DNA from: Malonomonas sp036526255
GTDB lineage: Bacteria; Desulfobacterota; Desulfuromonadia; Desulfuromonadales; Geopsychrobacteraceae
DNA: 64,000 nt
Assembly (NCBI GenBank): GCA_036526255.1
Contig: DATCYW010000100.1
Span: 49,493 to 113,492, forward strand
Direction: 5' to 3'
Shown here: one piece after another, positions 15,891 to 23,184 of the stretch
How positions within the stretch are numbered: position 1 is the first letter of the stretch
Layout: each line of letters starts with the position of its first letter
The notes under the pieces: generated by a model
Database searches by the model: none
Told to the model about the DNA's origin: nothing
What the model saw: only the letters and a program-made list of their open reading frames with translations
Translations under genes and position numbers: made by a program

Positions 15891-16792
15891 GCACCCATCT
15901 GACCCATCTGCGCCAACTGGAAGCGGAGAGTATCCATATCCTGCGCGAAGTGGTTGCCGAGTTTGAAAACCCGGTGATGCTCTATTCGGTCGGCAAAGAC
16001 TCCGCGGTGATGCTGCATCTGGCCCGCAAAGCCTTTTACCCGGCCAAACCGCCCTTCCCGCTGCTGCACGTCGATACCACCTGGAAGTTTTGCGAAATGA
16101 TCGCGTTTCGCGACCGGATAGCGCAGCAATACGGTTTCGAGCTGCTGGTCCACATCAATGAAGAGGGTGTCAGACAGGGGATCGGGCCGTTCAGCCACGG
16201 TAGCGCGGTGCATACCGATGTGATGAAGACCGAGGGGCTGAAGCAGGCGCTGGACAAGTACAAATTCGACGCTGCCTTCGGTGGAGCCCGCCGCGACGAG
16301 GAGAAGTCGCGCGCCAAGGAGCGGATCTTCTCGTTCCGCAGCGCCAGCCATCGCTGGGAGCCGAAGCAGCAACGCCCTGAGCTCTGGAACATCTATAACG
16401 CCAAGGTGCGCAAGGGGGAGAGCATCCGCGCCTTTCCGCTGTCGAACTGGACCGAACTGGACATCTGGCAATACATCTACCTGGAAGAGATTCCGATTGT
16501 GCCGCTCTATTTTTCCAAACAGCGACCAGTGGTCGAGCGGGACGGCATGCTGATCATGGCGGATGACGAGCGCCTGCAGCTGCAGCCGGGCGAACAGTTG
16601 CAATACAAATCGGTGCGATTTCGCACCCTCGGCTGCTACCCACTGACCGGCGCTGTCGAGTCGACCGCTGCGACCCTGCCGGAGATTATTCAGGAGATGC
16701 TGCTGACCCGCACTTCTGAACGACAGGGGCGCGCCATCGACCATGACTCAAGCGGTTCGATGGAGAAGAAAAAACAGGAGGGCTATTTCTGA
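15887..16792 (+). CDS. cysD: Sulfate adenylyltransferase subunit 2 (CysD)
   Basis: The 301-residue small subunit of ATP sulfurylase has the PP-loop pyrophosphatase motif Y-S-V-G-K-D-S-A-V at about residues 34-42 and the family tail with G-C-Y-P-L-T-G-A-V-E-S. With CysN it makes APS from ATP and sulfate, driven by GTP hydrolysis. Its C-terminal M-E-K-K-K-Q-E-G-Y-F is canonical, so the gene is intact. The start at 15887 overlaps the cysH stop (ATGA) after AAGGA; the stop overlaps the cysNC start by one base. These couplings point to balanced expression. Confidence 0.96.
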   Translation: MSTHLTHLRQLEAESIHILREVVAEFENPVMLYSVGKDSAVMLHLARKAFYPAKPPFPLLHVDTTWKFCEMIAFRDRIAQQYGFELLVHINEEGVRQGIGPFSHGSAVHTDVMKTEGLKQALDKYKFDAAFGGARRDEEKSRAKERIFSFRSASHRWEPKQQRPELWNIYNAKVRKGESIRAFPLSNWTELDIWQYIYLEEIPIVPLYFSKQRPVVERDGMLIMADDERLQLQPGEQLQYKSVRFRTLGCYPLTGAVESTAATLPEIIQEMLLTRTSERQGRAIDHDSSGSMEKKKQEGYF

Positions 16793-18705
16793 TGGCACAC
16801 CAGTCGGATTTGATTGCAGAGGATATTCACGCCTACCTGAAACAGCAGGAGGAAAAATCGCTGCTGCGCTTTATCACCTGCGGCAGCGTTGACGACGGCA
16901 AAAGCACCCTGATCGGCCGGCTGCTCTGGGACTCGAAGATGATCTTCGAAGATCAACTGGCGACGCTGGAAAACGACAGCAAGCGGGTTGGCACCCAAGG
17001 GGAGAAAATCGATTACGCGCTGTTGCTCGACGGCCTGCAGGCCGAGCGGGAACAGGGGATCACCATCGATGTCGCCTACCGGTTTTTTTCGACCGACAAG
17101 CGCAAGTTTATTGTCGCTGACACCCCGGGGCATGAACAGTACACCCGCAACATGGTCACCGGCGCCTCCAGCGCGCAGGTGGCGATCATCCTCATCGACG
17201 CCCGCAAAGGGGTGTTGACCCAATCGCGGCGCCACAGCTACCTGACCTCGCTGGTCGGTATCCGCCATATCGTGCTGGCCATCAATAAAATGGATCTGGT
17301 CGATTACAGCCAGCAGCGCTTTGAGTCGATTCGTGATGAGTATGACGAGTTCGCGGAAGAGCTTGGGTTTGCCTCGATCACAGCGATCCCGCTGTCAGCC
17401 CTTGAAGGGGACAACATCCTGCAGCCGAGCATCAACACCCCCTGGTATCAGGGGCCGACACTGATGAAGTATCTGGAGACGGTTAAAATCACCGACAACT
17501 CCGGCGAGCAACCGTTTCGGATGCGGGTCCAGTGGGTCAACCGCCCCAACCTTGATTTTCGTGGCTTCTGCGGCACCATCGCCAGCGGCTGCATCCGCCC
17601 CGGCGATGAAGTCCGCGTCAGCGCTTCGGGAAAAACCAGCAAGGTCGCGCGTATCGTCACCATGGACGGCGACCTGCCGGAGGCGATCTCCGGTCAAGCA
17701 GTGACCCTGACCCTGACCGATGAAATCGACATCAGCCGCGGCGATCTGCTGGCTACGCCTGAGTCGGCCCCACATCAGGTCGATCAGTTCTCAGCCAAGC
17801 TGGTCTGGCTGCACGAAGACGCCCTGCTCCCCGGCCGCAGCTACCTGCTGAAAGCTGGATCCGCGACAGCTCCGGCGCAGATCAGTGAGCTGAAATACAA
17901 AGTCAACGTCAACAATCTGCAGCATGAGTCGTGCAAAACCCTGCAGCTGAACGAAGTCGGCTTCTGCAACATCAGCGTCAACAGCGAGCTCGGTTTCGAC
18001 AGCTACCGACAGAACTCCGGTACCGGCAGCTTCATCCTTATCGATCGCCTCAGCCACGCCACTGTTGCTGCCGGCATGATTGAAATGCCGCTGCAGCGAG
18101 CCACAGATAGCCACTGGCAATCCCTCGCGATCGACAAGCAGGCCCACGCGTCGCTGAAGCGTCAGGTGCCGAAACTGCTCTGGCTGACCGGCCTGCCCGG
18201 CGCCGGCAAGTCGACGGTCGCCAACCTGGTGGAGAAGAAACTGCACTCCCTCGGCAAACATACCTACATCCTCGACGGCGACAACCTGCGCCACGGCCTG
18301 AATCGCGACCTGGGCTACGAAGATGGCGATCAGGTGGAACACATCCGCCGGATTGCCGAGGTCGCAAATATCCTGATTGAAGCGGGGATCATTGTCATTG
18401 CTCCGGTCGTTTCGCCATTTCGCAATGAACGACGGGCCGCCCGGGAAATTTTCGCCGAAGGCGAATTTATCGAAATCCATATCGACACGCCGCTGGACAT
18501 CTGCGAACAGCGCGACACCACCGGCGCCTATCAGAAGGTTCGTTCGGGGGTCTTAAGCCACATTGCCGGGATCGACGCGACCTATGAAGCGCCAGAGAAT
18601 GCTGAGTATCGATTTGATGGTGGCAAGACGCCGGCAGAAGAAATCGCCGTTGCGATCGTGAACGAACTTTTTGCCAGCAGCCCGGCAATCGAATGGGAAA
18701 TATAA
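16792..18705 (+). CDS. cysNC: Bifunctional sulfate adenylyltransferase subunit 1 / APS kinase (CysNC)
   Basis: This 637-residue fusion (NodQ-type) starts with an EF-Tu-like GTPase domain: G-S-V-D-D-G-K-S at 31-38, D-T-P-G-H-E, and N-K-M-D. OB-like domains run to about residue 435, and an APS kinase domain follows from about 455 with P-loop G-L-P-G-A-G-K-S (467-474) and D-G-D-N-L-R-H-G. The first half activates ATP sulfurylase; the second phosphorylates APS to PAPS. Because the operon's CysH looks like an APS reductase, the kinase is not needed for sulfite formation and may supply PAPS for other uses. It is the last gene of the operon; no hairpin terminator is obvious after it. Confidence 0.95.
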   Translation: MAHQSDLIAEDIHAYLKQQEEKSLLRFITCGSVDDGKSTLIGRLLWDSKMIFEDQLATLENDSKRVGTQGEKIDYALLLDGLQAEREQGITIDVAYRFFSTDKRKFIVADTPGHEQYTRNMVTGASSAQVAIILIDARKGVLTQSRRHSYLTSLVGIRHIVLAINKMDLVDYSQQRFESIRDEYDEFAEELGFASITAIPLSALEGDNILQPSINTPWYQGPTLMKYLETVKITDNSGEQPFRMRVQWVNRPNLDFRGFCGTIASGCIRPGDEVRVSASGKTSKVARIVTMDGDLPEAISGQAVTLTLTDEIDISRGDLLATPESAPHQVDQFSAKLVWLHEDALLPGRSYLLKAGSATAPAQISELKYKVNVNNLQHESCKTLQLNEVGFCNISVNSELGFDSYRQNSGTGSFILIDRLSHATVAAGMIEMPLQRATDSHWQSLAIDKQAHASLKRQVPKLLWLTGLPGAGKSTVANLVEKKLHSLGKHTYILDGDNLRHGLNRDLGYEDGDQVEHIRRIAEVANILIEAGIIVIAPVVSPFRNERRAAREIFAEGEFIEIHIDTPLDICEQRDTTGAYQKVRSGVLSHIAGIDATYEAPENAEYRFDGGKTPAEEIAVAIVNELFASSPAIEWEI

Positions 18706-18732
18706 CTAATTGTTTTTTTCTGACAAAAAAGA

Positions 18733-18761
18733 TTGATTTTCTGTTTTTGCCATGGTACCTA
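18733..18761 (+). promoter_or_regulatory. Putative sigma70 promoter of tRNA-Pro
   Basis: TTGATT (18733-18738), a 17-base spacer and TACCTA (18756-18761) lie 11 bases before the mature tRNA 5' end, which fits a start site near 18768. Confidence 0.5.
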
Positions 18762-18771
18762 TCTCGTCCGT

Positions 18772-18848
18772 CGGAGCGTAGCGCAGCCTGGTAGCGCGCC
18801 TGGTTTGGGACCAGGATGTCGGAGGTTCGAATCCTCTCGCTCCGACCA
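18772..18848 (+). tRNA. tRNA-Pro (anticodon TGG)
   Basis: The 77-base cloverleaf has acceptor stem CGGAGCG/CGCTCCG, anticodon arm CCTGG-TTTGGGA-CCAGG with anticodon TGG, a T arm with GGTTCGAATCC, and an encoded CCA end. All stems pair, and it needs no intron or repair. TGG reads CCA and, by wobble, other proline codons. It stands alone between the cys operon and the mla genes, with its own terminator. Confidence 0.98.
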
Positions 18849-18855
18849 TAAATTA

Positions 18856-18895
18856 AAAAAGACCTCAAAGCGTTTCGCCTTGAGGTCTTTTTCTT
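18856..18895. terminator. Bidirectional terminator after tRNA-Pro and mlaC
   Basis: GACCTCAA (18861-18868) pairs with TTGAGGTC (18880-18887) around an inner GCG/CGC stem. A run of A precedes it and a run of T follows, so it can stop both the tRNA and the convergent mlaC transcript. Confidence 0.9.
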
Positions 18896-18927
18896 TTTTC
18901 GTGAGTCAAGCTGAAGAGTGCGGCAGT

Positions 18928-19512
18928 CTATTGCAGTCGCATACCGGCAACCTTCTCTTCCATCAGAGCAAAGAGTCCGTCGTAACCATTCTTGCGAATG
19001 ATCTCACCATAACTAGATCGGTAGTTGCGGATCAGGCTGACCCCTTCGATCACCACATCAAAAACCTGCCAGGAATCGTTTTCGTAAATCATTTTGTACT
19101 GCACCGGAATTTCCAGGTCGGCGGAAACAAACTTGGTGTCGATGATCGCCTTGTTGTCCTTGACCCGCTGCTGAAGGTACTGCACGCTGCCGCCGGAATA
19201 ATCATTGATCCGGTTAAGGTAGGTTCCTTCCAGAACTTGGACGAAAAGGTCCGAGAAGTATTGTCGCTGCGCAGGCGTGGCATCGTTCCAGTAATCACCA
19301 AGGGTCCGTTGTGCCATCGAGGCCATGTTCAGGTACTGCTGAATACGGCCACTGACCTGAGCCCTCTTAGCCTCAACACTCAAGTCCTTCTGCTGCAGTA
19401 CTTCGAGAACCGAATTGATCATCTTCTCAACCTGCGCCTGTGGTTGCGGGATCGCCAAGGCGGGCATCAGCAATGAGAAAACCAGCAAACTGCTTAACAG
19501 GATCTGTTTCAT
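18928..19512 (-). CDS. mlaC: MlaC/Ttg2D-family periplasmic phospholipid-binding protein
   Basis: The 194-residue protein has a cleavable signal peptide (about 1-20, ending A-L-A). The MlaC fold follows: Q-V-S-G-R-I-Q-Q-Y-L-N-M and R-T-L-G-D-Y-W-N-D-A-T-P-A-Q-R, then a Y-G-E-I-I-R-K-N-G-Y-D-G-L tail. MlaC shuttles phospholipids between the outer-membrane MlaA complex and the inner-membrane MlaFEDB transporter. The gene begins 3 bases after mlaA, and the pair likely works together. The mlaD, mlaE and mlaF genes are not in the window. Confidence 0.9.
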   Translation of the reverse strand: MKQILLSSLLVFSLLMPALAIPQPQAQVEKMINSVLEVLQQKDLSVEAKRAQVSGRIQQYLNMASMAQRTLGDYWNDATPAQRQYFSDLFVQVLEGTYLNRINDYSGGSVQYLQQRVKDNKAIIDTKFVSADLEIPVQYKMIYENDSWQVFDVVIEGVSLIRNYRSSYGEIIRKNGYDGLFALMEEKVAGMRLQ

Positions 19513-19515
19513 AAA

Positions 19516-20373
19516 TTAATTCCCCAGCCAGTTGAATGGATTGAGCATGTCTCCATCCAGTATGTTTTTATTTACAATATCGGTCTCAAGATTATACGGC
19601 CGCATGCTGATCTGTGCCAAGCGGCGCTGCGCGTACGCGGCACGAATAAACAGGTAAGGGTCGATAGAATCTCGGATGATCCCCTCATAGGTGTCACGAT
19701 CCTGAGCGAGGCGATTGGTCATTTCAAAGCCGCGCACCGATAGATATTCATGTGACTTCAGCCCCGTCTGTCGCAACGGGTCGAAAAATCCGTCGACCAG
19801 CATCCCCCCAGTGTCACGCAGACTGGAAGGTCCAATAATCGGCAGCACCAGATAAAAGCCATGACCAGCACCATAAAAACCCAACGTCTGACCAAAATCT
19901 TCGTCTTTTTTCCTGAAGCCAACCAGGGCTTCGGCTGGATCGAAAAGCCCACCGAGCCCAACGGTAGAATTGACCAGAAACCGGTAGAGTTCGGTCCCGA
20001 CGTCGTAAAACTTCAACTGTAGCAGCGCGTTCACCGCCCGGGCCGGAGTGGTCAGGTTGGAAAAGAAATTTTCCACCGAAGCCCGCGCCGGGCGTGGAGT
20101 GACATACCTGTACCCCTTGGCGACGGGTTTAAAAAGGTAAAAGTAAAGCTTGTCGTTAACCCAGAAGGTTCCACGATTCAGCCCCTCCAGAGGATCAGCA
20201 ATCAGAATCTTTTCGCTGCCGTTCTCATCACCGAAATCCTCGTCGAACAGATCGCTATCCTGAGTTTCAAGTAAGGAGTGCGGTGTCGCAGAGCTGGAAG
20301 GTTCAGCCGCAGCTAAAGGCGCCGCCAGAAATACAGCAAAACAGACCAATAATAACAAGTGACGAGAAATCAT
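19516..20373 (-). CDS. mlaA: MlaA/VacJ-family outer-membrane lipid-asymmetry protein, without a lipobox
   Basis: The 285-residue protein matches MlaA: D-P-L-E-G-L-N-R at about residue 60, N-S-T-V-G-L-G-G-L-F-D-P, and D-F-G-Q-T-L-G-F-Y-G. MlaA forms a ring in the outer membrane that removes misplaced phospholipids and passes them to MlaC. The signal peptide ends A-A-A-E with no Cys after the cleavage site; the only Cys (residue 11) is inside the hydrophobic core. Unlike E. coli MlaA it is therefore probably not a lipoprotein. AAAGGA precedes the ATG at 20373, which lies 3 bases after the previous stop. Confidence 0.88.
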   Translation of the reverse strand: MISRHLLLLVCFAVFLAAPLAAAEPSSSATPHSLLETQDSDLFDEDFGDENGSEKILIADPLEGLNRGTFWVNDKLYFYLFKPVAKGYRYVTPRPARASVENFFSNLTTPARAVNALLQLKFYDVGTELYRFLVNSTVGLGGLFDPAEALVGFRKKDEDFGQTLGFYGAGHGFYLVLPIIGPSSLRDTGGMLVDGFFDPLRQTGLKSHEYLSVRGFEMTNRLAQDRDTYEGIIRDSIDPYLFIRAAYAQRRLAQISMRPYNLETDIVNKNILDGDMLNPFNWLGN

Positions 20374-20376
20374 CGA

Positions 20377-20991
20377 CTATCCTTTAAGGCTTTTTTCTGC
20401 CACTAAAAGGAAGGGGGACCTTGGACAGTTGGCTACTTTCAACTGTAACGTCTGAAAGCTCAGATTACAGAGGCCGGCAAAAAACCTGTCGACCATCTCC
20501 CCCTCTTCACACCCGCCGGGGTGCCCAGGATAGACGACAACCGCTAACCTGCCCCCCGGGGCCAACAACTCACATGAATGCTGCAACGCCTTTGCTGTCG
20601 ACTCTGGCCGCGTCACCAAGCCTGGATTGCCGCCGGGCAGGAAACCAAGATTGGCGATGATCCCCTGTGGCGCCGCCGGCAGAAAGTCTTTCAGCGTTTC
20701 ATGGCTGGCTTCAACCAGGTCAACCCCTGGCGACAAAACCAGCGGGGCCTGTGCCGCCTGCGACATCCGCACCTGCGCCCCGGCTTCATATAAACGTTGC
20801 CGGGTGTTTTGTAGCGCCTTTGACTGAATATCGAAAGCAACAACCTGCCCGGCAGAGCCGACCAGTTGATACAGCATGAGCGTATCATAACCATTACCGG
20901 CGGTCAGGTCGACAACTAATTGACCTTTACTAATCTTCTCCGCCAACAGGTCGTGTCCCCAGCTCACCACCCGCGTCAACGCTTTGCTCAC
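20377..20991 (-). CDS. PF06962-type SAM methyltransferase, MnmM/YtqB-like
   Basis: The 204-residue Rossmann methylase carries the SAM motif V-V-D-L-T-A-G-N-G-Y-D-T at about 27-38 and I-I-A-N-L-G-F-L-P-G-G near 110, both typical of the YtqB group. YtqB of Bacillus subtilis was identified as MnmM, which finishes the mnm5s2U wobble modification in some tRNAs. That function is a plausible transfer but not proven by sequence alone. It overlaps the terB-like gene by 4 bases (ATGA) and lies 3 bases before mlaA, inside a four-gene operon. Confidence 0.72.
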   Translation of the reverse strand: MSKALTRVVSWGHDLLAEKISKGQLVVDLTAGNGYDTLMLYQLVGSAGQVVAFDIQSKALQNTRQRLYEAGAQVRMSQAAQAPLVLSPGVDLVEASHETLKDFLPAAPQGIIANLGFLPGGNPGLVTRPESTAKALQHSCELLAPGGRLAVVVYPGHPGGCEEGEMVDRFFAGLCNLSFQTLQLKVANCPRSPFLLVAEKSLKG

Positions 20992-21431
20992 GCGTTAGTA
21001 ACCCGCAACTTCGCCTCAATCAACTGGCGATGCGACAAACCGATCAAGGTACCAAGTTGACGCATCAGAGCATCTTCGTAGCAATCGAGGCGACCATCGG
21101 CGTAAACCAGCTGCCAGATCGCTTCGATAATCCGCTCCTTCTCCGGCTGGGAAAAGGCGGCGTTGATCTCGCGGGTATACTGGTGCAGACCGCTGCTGTC
21201 GTTGCGATGCTGATCGGCCAGTTCAAGCAGCTCCTGCTGCAGTTCGGGCGCAACCGCAAAACGTTCCGACAACAGGGTGCCGATCAGCTCCTCTTCAGCC
21301 GGATGTAGAACTCCATCGGCGTAAGCAACCTCCAGTAGCAGCACAGCCGCTGCCAGCGGAATGCGTTGAGATTCATCCTCAGACTGGTCGGCAGGAGCAG
21401 AAAAGACCTGCAGCAAACGCTTTAACATCAA
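20988..21431 (-). CDS. TerB-like domain protein
   Basis: This 147-residue all-helical protein has two copies of the acidic metal-binding pattern of TerB/DjlA-N domains: E-V-A-Y-A-D-G-V-L-H-P-A-E-E and L-V-Y-A-D-G-R-L-D-C-Y-E-D. No J-domain is attached. TerB-like proteins are linked to tellurite resistance and envelope stress, but stand-alone forms like this have no settled role. It is the first gene of the terB-like/mnmM/mlaA/mlaC unit, which suggests an envelope-related job. The ATG at 21431 is preceded by GAAAGGAAGG. Confidence 0.8.
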   Translation of the reverse strand: MMLKRLLQVFSAPADQSEDESQRIPLAAAVLLLEVAYADGVLHPAEEELIGTLLSERFAVAPELQQELLELADQHRNDSSGLHQYTREINAAFSQPEKERIIEAIWQLVYADGRLDCYEDALMRQLGTLIGLSHRQLIEAKLRVTNA

Positions 21432-21528
21432 ACCTTCCTTTCGTTGGTTTCAGTCTAAATTTTCAAGAGGGTACGCTGACTCAGAGGTGCAGCGTATCGC
21501 CAACCTTACGTACATCCTGTCAGTGTAA

Positions 21529-21903
21529 CTAGCCAAAGTACCTCACCAGTGCCACACCAAGCAGCGCGGCAAACAGGCAGAGCAGCAGGCTGAGCAGGAC
21601 ATTTGCGCCGGCCTGCCAGAGACTTCCATCCTCGATAAGACGGATCGTTTCATAAGAAAAGGTGGAAAAGGTCGTAAAGCCGCCAAGCAAACCGACCGAC
21701 AGTCCCAAGCGAAGTTCCGGCGGCAAGGCTGAACCGCGCAACCCGAAAGCCATCAGAACTCCTAACAAAAAGGAGCCGACGACATTGACCAACAGGGTGC
21801 CATAAGGTAATTCGCGGCCGAAAAAATGGTAAGTCCAGCCGGAGATCAAAAATCGCGCGATACAACCAAGGCCACCGAAGATACCGATATAAAACAACTG
21901 CAT
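21529..21903 (-). CDS. fluC: Fluoride exporter FluC (CrcB)
   Basis: The 124-residue four-helix membrane protein matches the Fluc family: G-G-L-G-C-I-A-R, N-V-V-G-S-F-L-L-G with the conserved Asn, and G-G-F-T-T-F-S-T-F-S, the phenylalanine box and central Na+ site. Fluc dimers export F- passively and protect enolase and pyrophosphatase. The ATG at 21903 was chosen; an in-frame TTG at 21918 would add five residues. No fluoride riboswitch was found upstream. The gene is divergent from bamD. Confidence 0.95.
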   Translation of the reverse strand: MQLFYIGIFGGLGCIARFLISGWTYHFFGRELPYGTLLVNVVGSFLLGVLMAFGLRGSALPPELRLGLSVGLLGGFTTFSTFSYETIRLIEDGSLWQAGANVLLSLLLCLFAALLGVALVRYFG

Positions 21904-22088
21904 GTAAAATCCATTCAAGAGCTGAGAATCATAAACAAATCATTATCCTGAAGCTGAGCCTCCCCTGTCAATCCGCAAAACGGAAAAAGTGTCACAACGA
22001 ACATCCAGTCTAGCGGTGAAGAAGATTGACAAAAGCACTAAGATTCCGTAGCTTCTTGTCATCTAAATGGCCGACAAAGGATAAATTA

Positions 22089-22829
22089 ATGACAAAAATG
22101 CGACTTATTCCCCTGCTGTTGCTCCTTCTTTTAACCGCCTGCAGCTCACAGAAAGTAGTACCTAAACACTCTGCGGAGCAGTTTTTCCAGGATGGGGAGC
22201 GCTTCTACGAAAGCAAACTCTACAATGACGCCATAGCGTCTTGGGAAAAAGTTCGTGACAGTTATTACTCCCCTGAGCTCAACATGCTCGCCGAACTGAA
22301 GATCGCCGAGGCCTACTACCGCTCCGAACGCTATGCCGAAGCGGCGACGGCCTTCGCCGACTTTTTGCGCCAGCACCCTAACGATGACCGCAGCGCTCTG
22401 GTCCTGTACCGGTTGGGCATGAGCCATTTCCAACAGATGCTGACAGCCGACCGCGACCAGACCAGCACCGAAAACGCCATGAAGACCTTTCAGGAGCTTC
22501 TCACACGCTATCCCGAAAACGAGAATGCCGAAGAAGTAGGATACCTGATTCAGCGCTGCCAGAACCGACTTGCCGAACATGAGGTCTACGTTGGCCGCTT
22601 TTACCTGAACACTAAAAAATACCCGGCCGCAATCAACAGACTTGAGCGGGGGCTGGCGAACTATCCGAACTATTACTACCGGGACGAAGCCTACTTCTAT
22701 CTCGGCCAGGCCTACCTGAAAAGTGGCGATAAAGAGCGCGCGAAAGATTCATTCAACAAGCTCTTCGAACAATTTCCAGGCAGCGAATATTTGATCGATG
22801 CGCAAAAAATACTCGCCGAAGACTATTGA
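22089..22829 (+). CDS. bamD: Outer-membrane assembly lipoprotein BamD
   Basis: The 246-residue lipoprotein has L-T-A-C (Cys18) followed by TPR-like repeats that match BamD/YfiO: F-Y-E-S-K-L-Y-N-D-A-I, A-E-A-Y-Y-R-S-E-R-Y-A-E-A, and Y-L-N-T-K-K-Y-P-A-A-I. It is an essential part of the BAM complex that folds beta-barrel proteins. AAAGGA lies 6 bases before ATG 22089; a second ATG at 22098 is possible. It is monocistronic, followed by a clear terminator. Confidence 0.95.
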   Translation: MTKMRLIPLLLLLLLTACSSQKVVPKHSAEQFFQDGERFYESKLYNDAIASWEKVRDSYYSPELNMLAELKIAEAYYRSERYAEAATAFADFLRQHPNDDRSALVLYRLGMSHFQQMLTADRDQTSTENAMKTFQELLTRYPENENAEEVGYLIQRCQNRLAEHEVYVGRFYLNTKKYPAAINRLERGLANYPNYYYRDEAYFYLGQAYLKSGDKERAKDSFNKLFEQFPGSEYLIDAQKILAEDY

Positions 22830-22847
22830 ACCAACCGCTCAGCGACA

Positions 22848-22887
22848 AAACAGCCGGGAGATGACAACATCCACCGGCTGTTTTTTT
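22848..22887 (+). terminator. Intrinsic terminator of bamD
   Basis: CAGCCGG (22851-22857) pairs with CCGGCTG (22874-22880), extended by flanking A/T pairs, and seven T follow. Confidence 0.9.
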
Positions 22888-22957
22888 ACCACCAAGAGCA
22901 CTAAAAAATTCTGATTACCAGAAATGATAATTACATCTCGATTGTCGATCTTTTCCC

Positions 22958-22987
22958 TTGACTGGATTGTATACAGTATTATATAAG
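22958..22987 (+). promoter_or_regulatory. Promoter and possible GntR-type operator of the acetate CoA-transferase gene
   Basis: The roughly 300-base spacer before the CoA-transferase holds TTGACT (22958-22963) and, 17 bases on, ATATAA (22981-22986). Between them is the perfect palindrome TGTATACA (22968-22975), which fits the GTnnnAC core of GntR-family operators. The rest of the spacer (22988-23170) is a leader with no recognised fold; AGGAGGAGAG is just before the ATG. Confidence 0.55.
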
Positions 22988-23184
22988 AAACGCTGTTCTT
23001 TTAATGCGATTACCCAGCCTGACTCTGGGATCCAACCAGCACCCACCCAACGACCCGAGTCAGAGTTTTCACCTTAGTATTTCAATTATTTACAAGCTAG
23101 CTCAAGAACATAAATACGCTGTCACAACAGCACTATTAGGCAGGTGCCGATGGCACCATTGATCCATTCACAGGAGGAGAGAGA

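Noticed and set aside
18772..18848. tRNA-Pro as an integration site for a mobile element
   Set aside because: No partial copy of the tRNA 3' end, integrase or compositional break is seen next to it; xerC 10 kb away looks like the housekeeping enzyme.
21904..22088. Fluoride riboswitch before fluC
   Set aside because: On the minus strand upstream of 21903 I could not place the conserved GGCGAUGG-type start and pseudoknot of the crcB motif.
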